Of a stretch of 43,458 bases of DNA, positions 8,569 through 17,255 are shown in pieces; position 1 is the stretch's first letter; every line of letters starts with the position of its first letter. This stretch comes from Acetobacter indonesiensis (GTDB lineage Bacteria > Pseudomonadota > Alphaproteobacteria > Acetobacterales > Acetobacteraceae). The stretch is from assembly GCF_000963945.1 (NCBI RefSeq), contig NZ_BAMW01000003.1, forward strand, positions 1 to 43,458, given 5' to 3'. The notes below the pieces were generated by a model. The model worked only from the letters and a program-made list of their open reading frames with translations. It did not search any database and was not told where the DNA came from. The position numbers and the translations under genes are program-made.

Positions 8569-9150
8569 TCAGAATCCCGCTTCGATTGCAAGGCGCACGG
8601 CATCGGCGGTCGTCTGCGCGCCCAAGGCGCGCAACATGGCGGCACGATGCATTTTGACCGTACGCTCGGACACCCCCAACGCATGAGCAATCTGCTTGTT
8701 GAGCTGGCCCTTTGCCATCGCCAGCAACACCGTGCGTTGACGGGGCGATAACCCTTCGACCTTGACGCGCGCGGCCGCTGCGCGGCTTTCGTCGGGCCCG
8801 TCCGGAATCTGCATCTGGGAGCCGAGAAAATAAAGGAGTTCCCCTTCGCTATCGAATATAGGCGCCACCATCACGGCATTGCGAAAAGGATGGCCATCCT
8901 TCCTGTAATTAAGAATCTCGACCATCACCGGACGCCGTTCACGGATGCCTGCACGAAGGGTTTCCATCAACTGTGGCTCCGTCCCGGCGCCGGTCAGAAA
9001 ACGACAATTGCGGCCGATGACCTCCTCACGGGTATAACCGGTCAAAGCCTCGAACGCGGCGTTGCATTCGATGATCGGATTGTCGGGCAGCCGCGGATCG
9101 CTGATTACAGCAGCGACTATACTGTCAGCGATCATGTCTGAAATAGCCAT
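8569..9150 (-). CDS. LOV-HTH blue-light transcription regulator (EL222-like)
   Basis: The 193-residue protein joins an N-terminal LOV (PAS) domain to a C-terminal LuxR-type helix-turn-helix. The LOV core is GRNCRFLTG near residues 46-54, with the cysteine that forms the flavin adduct, and the flavin-contacting glutamine is in LGSQMQI. The HTH spans LSPRQRTVLLAMAKGQLNKQIAHALGV to VKMHRAAMLRALG. EL222-type proteins dimerise in blue light and then bind DNA. It is the first gene of the unit with the photolyase, and divergent from the renalase-like gene across 276 bp. It is therefore the obvious candidate for switching the whole cluster on in light. The start may instead be the internal ATG at residue 6. 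Confidence 0.92.
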   Translation of the reverse strand: MAISDMIADSIVAAVISDPRLPDNPIIECNAAFEALTGYTREEVIGRNCRFLTGAGTEPQLMETLRAGIRERRPVMVEILNYRKDGHPFRNAVMVAPIFDSEGELLYFLGSQMQIPDGPDESRAAAARVKVEGLSPRQRTVLLAMAKGQLNKQIAHALGVSERTVKMHRAAMLRALGAQTTADAVRLAIEAGF

Positions 9151-9426
9151 CGGCCACTACTCCACGCTCCGGCGCCAACCATTTCCAGCGTCCGAAAAGA
9201 AAACGAACATACCCTTTTTGCCATATTGCCGACAACCGCCCGATGCCCGGATATGAAAGCTAGTCAACCGTAACGGTATCTTTCGCATAATGCCGGGAAG
9301 GCCAACGCCTTATGAATGTCATGACCGCCATTCGTTCGTGCAAGGAAGTCTGCGACCACGCCAAAGAAGCGAGGTCGTCCCGAGCCGTTCCAGCCGACAT
9401 GACGGCCTGTTAAATCGGAGGCAACA

Positions 9427-10365
9427 ATGCGCATCGTTATTATCGGAGCTGGAATGGCGGGGCTGACCTGCGCACAGGCGATCTGCAAGGCTGGCCACGC
9501 GGTGACATTGTTCGACAAAGGTCGTGGTGCAGGTGGACGGATATCGACGCGGCGCATATCCGTGAACGAGGAGACACTGGCCTTCGATCATGGGGCCCAA
9601 TATTTCACTGCGCGCGGAGCATCGTTCCGCGAACAGGTGGCGCATTGGCATATTCGGGGCGTGGTAGCGCCATGGCCTGTCGCCGGAGCCGATGCCTGGG
9701 TGGGCACGCCCGGTATGAACGCGCCGGTCGCGCACATGGCCGCGCAGCAGGAGGTGCATTTCTCCAGCCACGTTATGGGACTGGCATCGGAAGGGCGGAA
9801 GTGGCGGATCATGCTGCAAGATGGATGCGCCCATGGTCCCTATGACGCCGCCATTCTGGCTCTTCCGGCAGAGCAGGCCGCCGCCTTTCTGGGGGCACAC
9901 GATCTGCAAATGGCTGCTCATGCCGTGGCTGCGCGTTCGCGGCCTTGCTGGACGGCGATGATCGCGTTTTCGGATCGGTTGCCCATCGAGACCGATATTC
10001 TTCGCTCTGCTGGACCGATCGCTTGGGCAGCACGCAACAGCTCTAAGCCCGGCCGGGATACGCCGGAAACATGGGTCGTGCAGGCCGGATCAGATTGGTC
10101 GCTTCGGCATCTGGAGAAGGACGCGGAGGATGTTGCGGAACGATTAGCCGCGTGGCTGACAAATCAGACATGGGGCGTCTCCTTGCCGGACCGAAAATGT
10201 CTCGCTGCGCATCGCTGGCGCTACGCAATGACACGACCTTCTTCATGTGGTGCGCTCTGGAATCGCGACTTGCGCCTGGGTGCCTGTGGCGACTGGCTGC
10301 TGGGGCCGCGCATAGAACTGGCCTGGCAATCGGGCGCGGCACTTGCGGCAAAAATTCTCGCCTGA
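9427..10365 (+). CDS. Renalase-like FAD-dependent amine oxidase
   Basis: The 312-residue protein opens with a Rossmann FAD motif, IVIIGAGMAGLTCAQ, followed by LFDKGRGAGGRISTRR, the hallmark of the bacterial renalase/NAD(P)-FAD oxidoreductase group. FDHGAQYFTAR and the C-terminal LGACGDWLLGPRIELAWQSG complete the FAD site. A good ribosome binding site (CGGAGG, 5 nt before the ATG) fixes the start. Bacterial renalases oxidise dihydro-NAD(P) isomers that inhibit dehydrogenases; genes of this kind commonly neighbour photolyases. The upstream 276-bp gap is shared with the divergent LOV-HTH gene. Confidence 0.88.
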   Translation: MRIVIIGAGMAGLTCAQAICKAGHAVTLFDKGRGAGGRISTRRISVNEETLAFDHGAQYFTARGASFREQVAHWHIRGVVAPWPVAGADAWVGTPGMNAPVAHMAAQQEVHFSSHVMGLASEGRKWRIMLQDGCAHGPYDAAILALPAEQAAAFLGAHDLQMAAHAVAARSRPCWTAMIAFSDRLPIETDILRSAGPIAWAARNSSKPGRDTPETWVVQAGSDWSLRHLEKDAEDVAERLAAWLTNQTWGVSLPDRKCLAAHRWRYAMTRPSSCGALWNRDLRLGACGDWLLGPRIELAWQSGAALAAKILA

Positions 10366-10471
10366 GGAGGGGATCCTGTAACTCAATTTCGCCCTCGCAT
10401 TTCGCGATGTCATCACAAGTGGACATCCATCCCGTGAAGCCTACGCGAACATTCAGCCGAAAGGACGAGTC

Positions 10472-10615
10472 ATGAAACATCAGGAGAAGGAAACCCCGAA
10501 ACTCGTCATGCTGCGCGCTTCCGAAAGGACGCTTCTTGATCGTGACGAAGCATGCAAGGTTCTGGGGATCGAACCTCGCGCATCAGGCGCGAGTGCCGAC
10601 CGTCGTGACCAATGA
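10472..10615 (+). CDS. Short ORF with good ribosome binding site, truncated at dnaE2 junction
   Basis: A 47-codon frame begins at an ATG 6 nt after AAAGGA. It reads [20 protein letters not shown] and then runs out of frame into the dnaE2 fragment. I do not recognise it. It is probably the start of a lost gene that was joined to dnaE2 DNA near 10570. Confidence 0.3.
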   Translation: MKHQEKETPKLVMLRASERTLLDRDEACKVLGIEPRASGASADRRDQ

Positions 10616-11784
10616 TGTGCTGTTCCATACCCATGACCGGCGTATCCTGCAGGATGTCGTCACCTGCATCCGCCACAACACCACGATCGATGAGGCAGGC
10701 TTTGTCCGCGAACGTCACGCAGACCGTTATCTCAAACCACAGCAGGAGATGACCCGGCTGTTCAGCCGCTACCCCGAAGCAGTTGCCCGCACCATGGATA
10801 TCGTGGAGCGCTGCCGCTTCTCGCTTGACGATCTGGCCTACCAGTATCCCGATGAAGTGTCCGTGCCCGGTCAGACACCCCAGCAGGCGCTGGAAACCCT
10901 GACATGGGAGGCCGCATCCCGCACCTATCCCGAAGGGATTCCGGACGAAGTCCGCAAAAGCCTGCACCATGAACTCGCCCTGATCGGACGCATGGAATAC
11001 GCACCGTATTTCCTCACGGTGAACAGCATCGTCCGTTATGCCCGCAGCCAGGACATTCTTTGTCAGGGTCGTGGATCGGCCGCCAATTCTGCGGTCTGTT
11101 ATGTGCTGGGCATCACCGCCATTGATCCGGCCCGTAACAACCTCCTGTTCGAGCGCTTCGTCTCAGAGGAACGGGGCGAACCACCGGATATCGATGTGGA
11201 TTTTGAACACGCACGCCGTGAGCAGGTCATCCAGTGGGTCTATGAGCATTACGGGCGTGACCGGGCAGCCCTGACGGCCGTAGTCATCCGCTATCGCGCC
11301 AAGGGGGCCTTGCGGGATGTTGGCAAGGTCATGGGCTTGCCGGAAGACCTGATCCGCACACTCTCGGGCCAGATTCATGGTTGGGGGCGCAAACTGGACG
11401 ATAACGCCCTGACTGACAGCTGCATTGATCTGTCAGACCGGCGCATCCGCCTGACGCTGGATCTCGCGCGGTGCCTGATTGGCGTGCCCCGCCATCTGTC
11501 GCAGCATCCCGGGGGTTTTGTGCTGACCCATGACCGGCTGGATGAACTGGTGCCCATCGAGCCAGCATCCATGGAAGCCCGTCAGATCATTGAATGGGAC
11601 AAGGATGATATCGACGTCCTGAAATTCATGAAGGTCGATATCCTCGCCCTGGGCATGCTGACCTGCATGAAAAAAGGGCTCGACCTGCTGGCGGAACACA
11701 AGGGCCAGCACTTCACGCTTCAGAGCATTCCGGCGGAGGATCCGCGCACCTACGCCATGATCCGCAAGGCCGATACGATGGGTG
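10570..11784 (+). pseudogene. dnaE2: Error-prone DNA polymerase DnaE2 (ImuC), internal fragment
   Basis: About 400 codons match the middle of DnaE2, the error-prone polymerase III alpha-type subunit of the SOS imuA-imuB-dnaE2 mutasome. They cover the end of the PHP domain ([24 protein letters not shown]), the palm with [14 protein letters not shown], which holds two of the catalytic aspartates, and [17 protein letters not shown]. Full-length proteins exceed 1000 residues. The N-terminal PHP region is missing before about 10570. The C-terminus is lost after KADTMG, where the family continues with FQIESRAQ but this frame reads ALSP and stops. No imuA or imuB lies nearby, so this is a dead remnant. 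Confidence 0.9.
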
Positions 11785-12762
11785 CCCTCTCGCCATAGCC
11801 ACAAGCAGTTCGAGTCAAGCCTGAATAGCGCCTTAGATTCCTACATTTTTGCCTGTGGATAAGTCCGTTTTTTGCGCGGATTTCGACAGCTACTGTTGGG
11901 GTGCAAAACAAAGGGGGGGGGTAGAAAACCGTCATTTTTTTTCCGGATTCTGTACATGAAATACAGGGCAAGTGCCATATTCCGCCCCCGCCCGGTTAGG
12001 GGGGTGTGTTGCGTGTTACGGTCACGTATCAAAAAGGGAGCCGAATTTATTCGGCGATAGAGAGAAGAAAAAAAGAAAAAAAGCGTAGCGATTTCATACG
12101 TTTGCGAAGCATGCGTATGAAATTGAGGTAGCGTGCCCTCCAAACGGGAAAAATGGGGCATAGGGAAGGCGAGATGTTGGTGTAGGGCGTCACTTGGGAA
12201 GATGTTGTCAGGAAGGAGGTAAATCTCGGGGAGTGTATGGGCTTATCTGGACGGAGAGGCCGTTTTTTTGAGGCTGTAGGGGTGTGAAGGAGTTTCCGGT
12301 GGTGAGTGGTGCCGGGCTATCTTCTGGCCTCGTTGTGGCCCTGTGTAGTGGGTCGTGGTGTCATGACGACTGATCTAGGGGCTGATCGGGGGCGTTTTGG
12401 GTAGTCTGGGCTGGTGTGTGATTAGTACCGCAGTGTGGCCGTGTGTTTTGTACCACAAAAAACTGAACACTGTTATGAAAAAGGGCACTTTTGGGATTAA
12501 ATCCCAAAACGCCATTTTCGGAACTCAATGAAAACAATGACTTAGCGTTTCTTAACCGGAATGAATCGCGGCGGAAAATGGCTGGTTTTTGGGTCAATTT
12601 GCCCTGTGGATAGTTTTGTTTTTTATCCGGAATATTATTGACCTTAAAAGCGCATGGAAGTGATCAATCACTTGAACAACTAAAGTAGTCTTGATGAGCA
12701 CGAGCCTATTGGGTCACACGATCTAAATTGATCTCTTCCCTTCTCACTCAAGAAAGATTAGG
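11785..12762. other. Gene-free stretch with DnaA-box-like sites; possible replicon remnant
   Basis: No convincing gene lies here. TGTGGATAA, a perfect consensus DnaA box in reverse orientation, is at 11854-11862, and a near match, TGTGGATAG, is at 12605-12613. The interval has a homopolymer tract (eight G at about 11912), an A-rich run at about 12062-12081, an inverted repeat at 12091-12123, and a G+T-rich plus strand from about 12170 to 12460. Such a mix suits a plasmid origin region, but no rep gene or clear iteron array is present. It may be the leftover of a plasmid joint. Confidence 0.35.
12091..12123. repeat. Inverted repeat with 10-bp arms
   Basis: ATTTCATACG and CGTATGAAAT flank a 13-nt spacer that contains a second small palindrome, GCATGC-like. 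It lies in the gene-free stretch and could be a terminator, operator or origin structure; nothing decides between these. Confidence 0.45.
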
Positions 12763-12786
12763 CTCCAAATTGGTTCCGATTTGGAG
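12763..12786. promoter_or_regulatory. Inverted repeat covering the antitoxin ribosome binding site
   Basis: CTCCAAAT and ATTTGGAG flank 8 nt, ending 8 nt before the antitoxin ATG. The right arm includes GGAG, the ribosome binding site. It could act as the autoregulatory operator bound by the antitoxin, as an mRNA hairpin that limits translation, or both. Confidence 0.5.
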
Positions 12787-12794
12787 GCGCTGAG

Positions 12795-13028
12795 ATGAAT
12801 CTATCGATCAAGAACACTCCAGAAGACCTTGTCCGAAAGCTTCGCACACGTGCCGAGCGCCACCATCGATCTCTTCAGGGCGAGCTTATGGCCATCATCG
12901 AAGCCGCTGTGGCCTATGAGCCCGAGCAATCGGCATCCGGCGTTCTTTCCGAAATCCGGACGATGGGAATCGTCACCCCCTCGGAAGCGACAGCGATGGT
13001 GCGTCATGATCGTGATGCTCGCGCGTAA
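12795..13028 (+). CDS. FitA-like ribbon-helix-helix antitoxin
   Basis: The 77-residue protein starts MNLSIKNTPEDLVRKLRTRA, the Arc/MetJ ribbon-helix-helix fold of FitA-type antitoxins, followed by SLQGELMAIIEAAV. The C-terminal tail would wrap and inhibit the toxin. It ends 3 bp before the PIN toxin start, the usual order and spacing for a VapBC/FitAB pair. GGAGG lies 7 nt upstream, inside an inverted repeat that may be its own operator. It appears intact. Confidence 0.88.
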   Translation: MNLSIKNTPEDLVRKLRTRAERHHRSLQGELMAIIEAAVAYEPEQSASGVLSEIRTMGIVTPSEATAMVRHDRDARA

Positions 13029-13031
13029 AAA

Positions 13032-13418
13032 ATGGGCATCATAAAAGTCATCGACACATCGGCTGTCGCGGCACTTCTTTTCGGGGAGCCTGAAGGCGAA
13101 CAGGCGGCTGCGCTTATGGATAATTGCGAGCTTACAGCGCCTCCGTTGCTACAATTTGAACTGGCGAATGTCTGCCTGATCAAATGTCGCCGCCATCCTG
13201 AACAGCGCGATAAACTGCTTTCAGCGTTCAATTTACGAAAGCAACTCGGGATCCGAGAAATCGCAGTGAATCAGGGTGAGGTCGTTCTGCTTGCCGAAAA
13301 GACCGGACTGACCGCCTACGACGCAAGTTATCTCTGGCTGGCCCACGTTCTGGAAGCAGAGATTGTCACTTTTGACCGCAAGCTTCGCAAAGCTGCAGCA
13401 ACGGCCGGAACGCGCTGA
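13032..13418 (+). CDS. PIN-domain toxin (VapC/FitB type)
   Basis: The 128-residue PIN-domain protein has all four acidic active-site residues: D in KVIDTSAVAALLF, E in LLQFELANV, D in TAYDASYLWLA and D in VTFDRKLR. These bind the Mg/Mn that cuts RNA, often tRNA or rRNA in this family. The antitoxin gene is 3 bp upstream. The toxin stop TGA overlaps the start of the downstream helicase gene as ATGGA/TGATGG, so the helicase may once have been co-translated. The module looks functional, unlike the debris around it. Confidence 0.88.
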   Translation: MGIIKVIDTSAVAALLFGEPEGEQAAALMDNCELTAPPLLQFELANVCLIKCRRHPEQRDKLLSAFNLRKQLGIREIAVNQGEVVLLAEKTGLTAYDASYLWLAHVLEAEIVTFDRKLRKAAATAGTR

Positions 13419-14556
13419 TGGACTTCGGACAACTCCAGCCGGGCGCCCATATTCGTGGCCTTGATACTGGCGGAATAGCTGAAATCATCCAGGTGCGAAG
13501 TTTCGGACCTGATGCGCTCAATCTTGTTTTCCGGGTCAACGGAAAAATCGGCGAACGGCTGCTGTATCGAGGCGATGAGATTCCGTTTGAACTTGTCCAG
13601 CCTGGTCGGACCTATGCGTTCGATGCGGACGGTGCGCTCCTGCGTCTTGTGTCGGAAGCGTGGCGTCTGCGTCTTGCACATCTTTTTGACCCCTATCTGG
13701 CAATTACTCTGTCACGCATTGAAGCGCTCCCGCACCAGATCACTGCCGTTTATGGCGCGATGCTGCCACGCCAGCCGCTGCGTTTCCTACTTGCGGACGA
13801 TCCGGGCGCCGGTAAGACCGTCATGGCTGGCCTGCTCATCAAGGAATTGCTGATCCGGGGGATCTGGAACGCTGCCTGATTGTTGCGCCGGGCAGTCTGG
13901 TCGAGCAATGGCAGGAGGAACTCGCGGAAAAATTTGCTCTCTCGTTTGATCTTCTGACACGTGATCAGGTGGAAAACTCTGTCACGGGAAATCCTTTTGC
14001 CGAGCGTAATCGCTTTATCCTTCGGCTCGACATGGCGGCCCGTTCCGATGCCCTTCAGGCACGTCTGGAAGCTGCGCCTGAGTGGGATCTCGTGATCTGT
14101 GACGAAGCGCACCGCATGTCCGCTTCCTATTTCGGCGGGGAGGTAAAAGAGACAAGACGCTACAAACTCGGGAAGCTTCTCGGAGCGCGCACACGTAATC
14201 TTCTTCTGATGTCGGCAACGCCCCATAATGGCAAGGAAGCCGATTTCCAGCTTTTCATGGGCCTTCTCGACTCCGACCGTTTCGAAGGACGGTTCCGTGA
14301 GGGCGTACGGAAAGCGGACGTCTCGGACATGATGCGGCGTCTGACGAAAGAAGAGCTGTTTCGCTTTGATGAAACACCACTTTTCCCGGCGCGTTACGCC
14401 TACACCGTCGCCTACGAACTCTCTCCCGCTGAAGCTGATCTTTATCAGGCTGTCACCTCTTACGTTCGTGAGGAAATGAACCGTGCCGACAGGATCGGAG
14501 ATGGTCAGAGACAGGGCAACGTTGGCTTTGCTCTCCAGATCCTTCAGAGACGCCTA
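13418..14556 (+). pseudogene. SNF2-type helicase, frameshifted and 3'-truncated
   Basis: Two consecutive frames encode the N-terminal half of a large SNF2/DEAD-type helicase of the kind found in phage-defence and restriction-like loci. The first frame (13418-13867) starts MDFGQLQPGAHIRGLD and has Walker A as ADDPGAGKTVMAGLL. The second has LIVAPGSLVEQWQEEL, the DEAH box in VICDEAHRMSASYF, and LLMSATPHNGKEADF. The shift falls in a G run at about 13856-13861: one more G would give LIRGDLERCLIVAPG continuously. After LQILQRRL the frame enters an unrelated inverted gene, so the second helicase lobe is gone. Even if the shift is a sequencing error, the gene is truncated. Confidence 0.85.
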
Positions 14557-15137
14557 TGCGTGCTGACGATTGCTGCTAATGCGCTTTGCGCACCGGGAGA
14601 AACCAGAACTTCTTCTATGCGCCGCTGACCGATAACAGGTGCTATCCATTTTGCGCCAAGCTGACGCTCCTCAATCGTGCCCCCAGTTACCCTGTAGGAC
14701 ATGAGACTATTCAAATCCTGTTGCTTCAAGATAGCGGAGATATCACTCTGAATAATACGCTGGAGCGGTGGATCCTGAGGAATAGGCGGCAGATTCATGG
14801 TAAGATCAACCACCGCAGGTCCGGTATGGCGCCAATGGCTTTCACCGGCACCGACGCGCACAAAAGTTCCCCGCCCTACAGTTGCAACAATGAGACCACG
14901 ACGCCTTGCCTCGGTAAATGCACGCGTTACCGTTGTCAGATTGGTACCAAGATAATCTGCAATCGTTCTTTGCGGGGGAAGTTTATCCCCTTCCCGCAAA
15001 TCACCTCTCCGGATGGAAAGAGCCAAGGCATCAGCAAGTGTCAGGTAAATGGCATTCGGGCTTTGACTGATTTCTTCTTTCCAGTGAGCCAGATAAGGAT
15101 AGGCTGACATGCGTGGCGGCTTCCATATATTCGACAA
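14557..15137 (-). pseudogene. MocR-type GntR regulator, 3'-truncated paralog
   Basis: The minus strand encodes an N-terminal winged helix of the GntR family (LREGDKLPPQRTIADYLGTNLTTVTRAF) and the start of a PLP-dependent aminotransferase-like domain (VVDLTMNLPPIPQDPP, YRVTGGTIEERQ, VLVSPGAQSALAAIV). It aligns along its whole length with the intact regulator at 40289-41692 but differs at many residues, so it is a paralog and not a recent duplicate. It breaks off after about 190 residues, well before the PLP-binding lysine, at the junction with the helicase fragment. The DNA-binding domain is intact. It is divergent from the hydrolase at 15340. Confidence 0.85.
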
Positions 15138-15197
15138 GATTGTATTGCACTACATCCCGTACAGTCCATGCAATGCATAGCGCAGCCGCTTATCTGT

Positions 15198-15212
15198 GAG
15201 AACAATTGTCTC
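15198..15212. promoter_or_regulatory. Palindromic site between MocR remnant and hydrolase
   Basis: GAGAACAATTGTCTC has an 8-bp perfect palindrome ACAATTGT with near-matching GAG/CTC flanks. It lies about 60 bp upstream of the MocR-type remnant and 128 bp upstream of the divergent hydrolase, so it is a possible operator. Confidence 0.35.
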
Positions 15213-15339
15213 CACATTGCTACGATTTAACTCATAGCATTGTGCACAACACGCAAGTTCAGACTTTAATTACCTTGTGGCAAATCTGTTTTAGAACAAG
15301 TAAGAAAAATGAAGAAACTTATTCCGTTGTGGCTGAGCA

Positions 15340-16170
15340 ATGCTTGAATATTTATATGTCTTTTTAGTATCAATTATTTTTTTAATAATACCTTGCACGA
15401 CAGCTTATGCTCGTCCTGAACAGTCACACGCTATCAGCACCATACATTCTGATATAAATGAACAGGTTTACAGCATACCTTTTAGAGAAGGTGGTTACGT
15501 AAGAGTGCTCTTTTGCATCCCGGCAACCCACCGAGGAACAATCATCATGTTTCCTGGCGGTTCTGGTGATATTGGCCTTGGGAAAAATGGCGCAATCCGA
15601 CACGATCATAACTTTGCTGTCCGAACACGCCGGCTATGGAACAGACAGGGTTACGCAGTCATTATTCCAGATACAATCAATCATATTAATCTAAGAGGGA
15701 AACGCAGTTCCGCGACCTATGCAGGACTGATCGAAAGTATCATTGCTTTTGCACATGAAGAGGCAACAGTCCCTGTGTTTCTTTTTGGAACCAGCCAAGG
15801 CGCAATCGCTGCCGTAAACGGTGCCGCGCATGCAGCTTCAGGAACTATTGCAGGTGTCGTGCTCAGTGAATCTGTATCAGTCATGGGAGGCAGCAAGGAA
15901 ACTGTTTTTAGTGCAACCCCGCAAAAAGTTACAGTACCTGTTCTTATTGTGGCCAACCAAGATGATCGATGCGATGTCGCACCGCCTCAAGCCGCGCAAC
16001 AGATTGCTTCCGCCATGACAGCAAGCCCTGAAGTGCGCGTGTTCATGGTTTCTGGTGGAATAACAAAATCAAAAAAGAATTGTGGCTCCTTAACACCTCA
16101 TGGGTATTTTGGCATTGAAAATGATGTCGTCGACAAAGTCAGTGCGTGGCTGGATGCCAAATCCCGATAA
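15340..16170 (+). CDS. Secreted alpha/beta hydrolase
   Basis: The 276-residue protein begins with a hydrophobic signal sequence (residues about 5-25, LYVFLVSIIFLIIPCTTAYA) with an AYA-type cleavage site, so it is probably periplasmic. The serine nucleophile is in FGTSQG, the acid is in VANQDDRCD and the histidine is in LTPHGYFGIE, in the expected order for an alpha/beta hydrolase. GGSGDIG near residue 74 may form the oxyanion hole. The natural substrate is not evident. It is convergent with the LysR gene (3 bp apart). It might act with the LysR-MFS pair, but nothing proves this. Confidence 0.8.
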   Translation: MLEYLYVFLVSIIFLIIPCTTAYARPEQSHAISTIHSDINEQVYSIPFREGGYVRVLFCIPATHRGTIIMFPGGSGDIGLGKNGAIRHDHNFAVRTRRLWNRQGYAVIIPDTINHINLRGKRSSATYAGLIESIIAFAHEEATVPVFLFGTSQGAIAAVNGAAHAASGTIAGVVLSESVSVMGGSKETVFSATPQKVTVPVLIVANQDDRCDVAPPQAAQQIASAMTASPEVRVFMVSGGITKSKKNCGSLTPHGYFGIENDVVDKVSAWLDAKSR

Positions 16171-16173
16171 TCT

Positions 16174-17052
16174 TCAGGCTATTGTTGTTTGAATCTGAGA
16201 AATCAGATGACGTACGGCTGGTGCAACCTCATCTGAGCGAAAAATGGCGGCAATTTCTGAAACGATTGGTTCTCCCGCAATATCGCGGAAAACAACGCCC
16301 GGCAAATTGACAACACTTCGTAAAGCACTGGGAATAACCGAAATACCATTGCCAATTGAGACCTGTGTCAACACAGCCAGTAAGCTCCCTGGCATAGAAA
16401 CAATACGGGGCGTAAATCCACCTCGACTTGCGACCTGGAATGTGCCGAAAGCCTGCTCGGGCAATATAAAAGATACGTTGGCAATTTCGTGCGGCGTAAC
16501 CGGGCCTTCCGACTTTTCTTCGACACCAGGAATCACGGAAAGTGCCAGGCAAAAGTGATCGCGGATCAACACATGGTGACTCAATAGCTGTGGCATCGCC
16601 ATAGGCAGCCTTACAAAACCGATATCTACGTCACCGTCCGCAACCAGTTGAGGCAGTTTATCCATAGGGAATTCACGCACTTTTAAAAGCACGTCTGGAT
16701 AACTCTGCGTAAATTGGTTCATCTGGTCTTGCAGTATTCCCGTATACGCAGCTGACGCAACATAACCAATCTCTATCCGACCCAATTCACCGCGCCCAGC
16801 ACGACGACCGGCGTTCTCGGCTGTTGCAAATTGTTTGAGCACGCGCCGTGCTTCAGAAAGGAAAACCTCTCCCGCAGATGTAAGCGTCACAGAACGCTTT
16901 GTTCGGTTGAGAAGTTGAGCTGATAATGTGCGCTCAATTTCCTGTATCTGCACAGTCAGAGTGGACGGGGAAATATTCAGCCGTTCTGCCGCCCGTGTAA
17001 AATGAAGTTCTTCCGCCAAGACCACAAAATAGCGGAGATGTCTCAGTTCCAT
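16174..17052 (-). CDS. LysR-family transcriptional regulator
   Basis: The protein has 292 residues, a normal LysR length. The N-terminal winged helix is MELRHLRYFVVLAEELHFTR to IQEIERTLSAQLLNRTKRSVTLT, followed by a periplasmic-binding-protein-like effector domain (LGRIEIGYVASAAYTGIL, VDIGFVRLPM). The effector-domain pattern resembles BenM/CatM-like or multidrug-linked LysR proteins. It is divergent from the MFS exporter at 17256, and a perfect 9-bp inverted repeat of LysR type lies 21 bp upstream of its own start. It therefore probably controls the exporter and itself. Confidence 0.9.
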   Translation of the reverse strand: MELRHLRYFVVLAEELHFTRAAERLNISPSTLTVQIQEIERTLSAQLLNRTKRSVTLTSAGEVFLSEARRVLKQFATAENAGRRAGRGELGRIEIGYVASAAYTGILQDQMNQFTQSYPDVLLKVREFPMDKLPQLVADGDVDIGFVRLPMAMPQLLSHHVLIRDHFCLALSVIPGVEEKSEGPVTPHEIANVSFILPEQAFGTFQVASRGGFTPRIVSMPGSLLAVLTQVSIGNGISVIPSALRSVVNLPGVVFRDIAGEPIVSEIAAIFRSDEVAPAVRHLISQIQTTIA

Positions 17053-17072
17053 TCCTCTATCCCCCTCCCCGC

Positions 17073-17095
17073 ATTATTAGGCAAAACCTAATAAT
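17073..17095. promoter_or_regulatory. LysR-type operator palindrome
   Basis: ATTATTAGG and CCTAATAAT flank CAAAA, a perfect 9-bp inverted repeat that includes the T-N11-A pattern bound by LysR regulators. It lies just upstream of the lysR start and in the divergent region facing the MFS gene. Confidence 0.75.
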
Positions 17096-17175
17096 AACGA
17101 AAATAACCACCAATGACGAGAACCAAGGCATGACGTAGCGTTACAGACTAACGCGCTCTGCAACGGAACATCACC

Positions 17176-17247
17176 ATGACACAACTCTTTCAAGCCAATC
17201 ATGATGAACTGATTATCGGAATTTCTAATACTATCGTGAAGCGGTGA
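17176..17247 (+). CDS. Possible 23-codon leader peptide before the exporter
   Basis: A short frame starts at ATG 17176 with a GGAA-type site upstream and ends with TGA at 17245-17247, 8 bp before the exporter ATG. It encodes MTQLFQANHDELIIGISNTI and three more residues. It has no family match that I know. It could be a translated leader coupled to the exporter, the remnant of a larger gene, or chance. Confidence 0.3.
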   Translation: MTQLFQANHDELIIGISNTIVKR

Positions 17248-17255
17248 GGACACCG

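Noticed and set aside
10043..10480. Frames overlapping the 3' end of the renalase-like gene on both strands
   Set aside because: They are shadows of the flavoprotein frame, which has clear FAD motifs to its end.
12361..12597. Minus-strand frame of 78 codons
   Set aside because: Low-complexity composition, no plausible ribosome binding site and no family pattern; it lies in the origin-like gene-free stretch.
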